Shown: positions 35,101-36,637 of the stretch, piece after piece
Numbering within the stretch: the first letter of the stretch is position 1
Layout of the letters: each line of letters opens with the position of its first letter
Assembly: GCF_014648035.1 (NCBI RefSeq)
Contig: NZ_BMQI01000050.1
Location: forward strand, 1 to 36,637
Length of the DNA: 36,637 nucleotides
Direction of reading: 5' to 3'
From: Shewanella algicola
GTDB lineage: Bacteria > Pseudomonadota > Gammaproteobacteria > Enterobacterales > Shewanellaceae
Program-made: the position numbers and the translations under genes
Notes under the pieces: generated by a model
The model's database searches: none
Told to the model about the DNA's origin: nothing
The model's input: only the letters and a program-made list of their open reading frames with translations

Positions 35101-35587
35101 TTGAAATAATGGTATATCTGTCTGATACCGGCATGAGCAGTAGACAAATGATAACAATCATTTCTACGGTCACGCTTAACGCTAAAATGTTTTTCCAAGT
35201 CAGTTTTGTATTCGATTTTGTTAACCCGTAACGCCAACACAATCCGCTAATGGCGCTGATGACAATAATGAATGTCCCTACATAGATACCATCGCCACCC
35301 AGGTACACTCTAAAACTCGCAGCAAATAGTGTTGCAATAAGCGTGGGGATTAATCCAAAAAATAACCCGCTAATGCTCAGTAATATCCAGCGTGCATCAA
35401 AAAATACCCCTGGGCGCAGCTCCCAAGGGTTACTCATGACACTAATGGCAATAATGCCAATAAAAATTCCGCTTAATACTGATTTGTATTTAGACGGAGC
35501 TATTTTTTGCAAGCCAATTGCATCGTATATCACGACTAGCGCGAGCAAGAGTATTGCGTTGTTCATCAAGCTAAAAAAACTATCCAT
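32183..35587 (-). CDS. Membrane sensor with four PAS domains, GGDEF and EAL (c-di-GMP turnover)
   Basis: 1134-residue inner-membrane signalling protein. Residues 1-190 hold a 5TM sensor resembling 5TMR-LYT (SGIFIGIIAISVMSNPWELR, GLIPTLIATLFAASFRVYLG). Four PAS domains follow at about 210-325, 333-450, 455-575 and 585-700. The diguanylate cyclase domain has an intact RLGGDEF (784-788) and an I-site RTDD five residues before it. The EAL domain begins EALLRW (912-917) and keeps the other catalytic residues (NVSPKQF, LEITEGVL, DDFGTGYSSL, LKVDKSF, AEGIETEEQ, YGQGYLFSKPL). Both c-di-GMP synthesis and hydrolysis are therefore possible; net activity is unknown. Start 35587 has GGGGA upstream and gives a membrane-proximal N-terminus; ATG 35617 has no SD. 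Confidence 0.93.
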   Translation of the reverse strand: MDSFFSLMNNAILLLALVVIYDAIGLQKIAPSKYKSVLSGIFIGIIAISVMSNPWELRPGVFFDARWILLSISGLFFGLIPTLIATLFAASFRVYLGGDGIYVGTFIIVISAISGLCWRYGLTKSNTKLTWKNILALSVTVEMIVIICLLLMPVSDRYTIISTISPTLLTVFTALSFLLGLLLKHRIDGQKLAQELMRHKQLLETEKNLLQNIIDGIPDLIFYKSTDGKYLGCNKAFANALNRTLDEIKGHTDHDFFSTLKSRKFTNEDTQVLAHKATLVYEDRVTSANGIEHIYRTQKTPFTNVDGDILGIVGVSNDVAEKLHIEKQLQRSESTYHNIISTAQDGFLIASLEGKILEVNQSFANMTGYTTDELTSLSVNQIETDDKRQFSTRKLNQARREKRFNYTSLHRHKQGHLFHVEVSVSYWDGDNGMFFCFVKDISERIEAEKKLLLSESKFRHIFERIPAISVQGYDKNRSVIFWNKASENLYGYTREQALGKKLEDLIIPAPYRQVVIDNVTSWISEGVPIPAEELMLQRADGTSVPVYSSHTLINNTDNETEMYCIDIDLSAQKKAEEQALTLSQAIEQSPISMILTDTDSKIEYVNSAFEKISGYSAAEVLGHSTSMLKSGLTPKSLYSELWENITSGKTWQGELQNRKKNGDIFWEHAHIVPIFDNAGVTKHYLALKQDVTQYKQQEEKILHQAHYDSLTGLPNRLLSLERLAQMLTQAKHDNSHVAVLFLDLDDFKKVNDTLGHSVGDELLVQAATRLQNTIRTDDVVGRLGGDEFIILLSDIHQQADIKIAANKLLQQFYLPFQLEKRELVSTISIGIALYPNDSLDAKELLRQADSAMYHSKEQGRNTYTFFTHKMNNDMHRRLQLEELLRNALRNNELEVYFQPLVDIRNRSIIGAEALLRWHNPELGNVTPDEFIPIAEQTGLIISIGQFVLESAFSAAYHWQIYYNRQFKIAINVSPKQFRENKFVDILTTLLSQYDIQPCSVELEITEGVLLSGDQIINSNLTAINDIGVSISMDDFGTGYSSLSYLRSYPFDTLKVDKSFINDITVDPGDLELVGAAIAMGHGLNLKVVAEGIETEEQYQLLNALKCDYGQGYLFSKPLPKAEFEALLDAQQQPK

Positions 35588-36023
35588 TGGTTCCCCGCAG
35601 ATAAAAGGGCCTGTCATCCATTACTATAAGTTGTGCGCATTGACTCGGCTTAAAAAATGCTATTTATCAAGTTACAAATGACGCACTGAATTCCTTTTAA
35701 TGAGTTTAGTCGTATATTTATTTTTTACCTAAATCATCGCCATAGCGGCAAACTAAGATCAAAATTGAAAAATGAGGTTCACGCTATCATGCAGCTTAAT
35801 AGATTGCTAAATAAGCTTGAGTAAATGTGAGTGGGCGCATGCTTATTTATAGAGATAAAAAATTTATTATTATAATACAGCGTGGTAGGTTGTTTTTGGG
35901 GCGCTATTAGGAGGGCTTTAAGTTGATGTTCAAACATTGTTGAAAGATTAATTGCACTCGCGGGGTCTTTTAAATCAATACAACTTGCTTGATGGCCAAG
36001 CAATATTTTAAAAGGACAACCCC
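35588..36023. other. 436-base intergenic region, no gene seen
   Basis: AT-rich divergent spacer that must contain promoters for the GGDEF/EAL gene and the DUF2057 gene. A 74-codon minus-strand frame (35779-36003) has no SD and no recognisable domain, and is not supported. AAAAGGA just before 36024 is the SD of the next gene. Confidence 0.5.
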
Positions 36024-36479
36024 ATGAAATTATTATCTAGCAATGCAATCACACCTAAATCTGTTTTTCGCACAGCGATTATCAGCCTCAGTTTATTATT
36101 TGGAGCTCAAGTGCAGGCTTCCAGTTTAACCGTGCCAGATTCGCTCGTTGTCGAAACAGTCAATGGCGAGAGTGTTAGCCTTGATAGCACTGTCGGCCTT
36201 AAACGTGGCCAACAGCTGGTAGAAATCAATTACCGGGATTTGTTTCAAGATAATGCCGATGACTCAGGTTCTTGGGTGCGCTCAAAGCCACTTTACCTCA
36301 CGTTAAATGTGGCTAACAATCAACGTTATGAAATTATCACCCCAACAATTTATAGCGCTGAAGAGGCGCGTGAGTTTTTAGAAAACCCACAAATTAAGTT
36401 AACCATTAATGGTGAACATCATGATGATGTTGAGTTACTCACGCAAGCGAAATTACTCACACAATTACTGCTTAAGTAG
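36024..36479 (+). CDS. DUF2057 (YccT/CsgI-like) periplasmic protein
   Basis: 151 residues with a signal peptide (TAIISLSLLFGAQVQA) and a DUF2057-type body: SSLTVPDSLVVETVNGESVS, LKRGQQLVEINYRDLFQDNA, SKPLYLTLNVANNQRYEI and the final helix ELLTQAKLLTQLLLK. The E. coli member YccT (CsgI, about 220 residues) is periplasmic and lowers curli assembly; this protein is shorter, so equivalence should not be assumed. SD AAGGA precedes the ATG by eight bases. It lies next to a c-di-GMP enzyme, which would fit a link with extracellular matrix, but this is inference. Confidence 0.85.
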   Translation: MKLLSSNAITPKSVFRTAIISLSLLFGAQVQASSLTVPDSLVVETVNGESVSLDSTVGLKRGQQLVEINYRDLFQDNADDSGSWVRSKPLYLTLNVANNQRYEIITPTIYSAEEAREFLENPQIKLTINGEHHDDVELLTQAKLLTQLLLK

Positions 36480-36542
36480 TGTGTAAGGTTAACTCAGCAT
36501 TAAGCTTATGAGCGATTGCTCGTTAGTAAAAAGGTAAGCATA

Positions 36543-36578
36543 AAAATAGAAAGGTAGCCTAGGCTACCTTTCTATTTT
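36543..36578. terminator. Palindromic terminator after DUF2057 gene
   Basis: Perfect 36-base palindrome centred at 36560/36561, core GAAAGGTAGCCTAGGCTACC, flanked by A-tract and T-tract, so it can work in both directions. Confidence 0.9.
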
Positions 36579-36583
36579 GTTTG

Positions 36584-36637
36584 CCCAGCGAAGCTGGCAA
36601 ACCCGTCAGGTTGAAAGAAACCTGAATCACCCCGACT
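36584..36637. repeat. Structured sequence at window edge, possible mobile RNA/element end
   Basis: Two compact hairpins in tandem: CCAGC-GAA-GCTGG (36587-36599) and TCAGGTT-GAAAG-AACCTGA-like (about 36605-36625), followed by ATCACCCCGACT at the window end. GA-rich short-loop hairpins like these are seen in group II intron flanks and similar repeats, but I cannot confirm the family. A contig ending here is consistent with a multi-copy repeat. Confidence 0.35.

Noticed and set aside
35779..36003. 74-codon minus-strand frame before the DUF2057 gene
   Set aside because: No SD, no signal or domain, and AT-rich spacer-like composition.
1..36637. CRISPR array, prophage, tRNA or rRNA genes, toxin-antitoxin or defence island
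   Set aside because: No regularly spaced direct repeats, phage structural genes, tRNA cloverleaf or rRNA sequence, or known defence domains were recognised on reading both strands; genes are mostly housekeeping or metabolic.

Overview
The window looks like a chromosomal contig from a marine gamma-proteobacterium, most probably Shewanella. Supporting this are a PutA without the N-terminal repressor domain, an S46 dipeptidyl peptidase, a CYTH / DUF47-Pit / SH3-anchor cluster, a CoA-disulfide-reductase-rhodanese fusion of the kind characterised in Shewanella, a YjfB-like small protein, an Mn2+ riboswitch on a UPF0016 exporter, and a short palindromic repeat whose ends read RWTHSEWSLS in reverse, which I remember from many Shewanella genomes. 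Genus assignment is inference. Most of the window is ordinary core genome: no prophage, CRISPR array, tRNA or rRNA was recognised. Both ends look like the edges of multi-copy or disrupted sequence, as expected for a short-read contig.

Layout. 1-984: 3' part of a catalase whose homology starts abruptly near base 64. 1151-5056: CYTH phosphatase-like protein (-), then DUF47 and Pit phosphate transporter (+), then an SH3/anchor protein. 5442-8961: PutA, facing a small cysteine-rich protein. 9120-10649: a MetJ operator and promoter driving an NhaC-family carrier (predicted methionine transporter MetT). 10766-12212: DUF998-like membrane protein and a RluF-like pseudouridine synthase. 12234-15724 (-): S46 peptidase and TyrP-like permease. 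15953-16744: promoter, yybP-ykoY (Mn2+) riboswitch and MneA-type Mn exporter. 16744-17018: MITE-like repeat. 17027-18957: MdtD-like MFS pump and a SpoIIAA-like protein. 19023-20993: YjfB-like small protein (-), two-cysteine OhrR, and RlmC overlapping it. 21071-24006: ChrA and a single-Cache chemoreceptor. 24222-26880: prfB with its +1 frameshift, and lysS. 26987-29523 (-): DUF134 protein, Fur paralogue and persulfide/CoA-disulfide reductase, probably one operon. 29843-30890 (-): frameshifted beta-propeller lipoprotein. 31064-36479: pyrC, a PAS/GGDEF/EAL protein (-), and a DUF2057 protein.

How they work together. Several genes handle amino acids: proline catabolism (putA), peptide trimming (S46), aromatic amino-acid uptake (tyrP-like) and methionine uptake (metT). 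Others handle inorganic ions and redox stress: phosphate (DUF47-Pit), manganese export, chromate, catalase, OhrR and persulfide reductase. The regulatory DNA is the richest part: a textbook MetJ operator, an Mn riboswitch with a visible competing helix, a CRP-like site before putA, and PhoB-box-like repeats before chrA and, more weakly, before DUF47-pit. No clearly undescribed system was found. The best candidates for follow-up are the DUF134-Fur-Npsr operon, the four-cysteine protein beside putA, the possible PhoB control of chrA, and the two disrupted genes (catalase and the beta-propeller lipoprotein).
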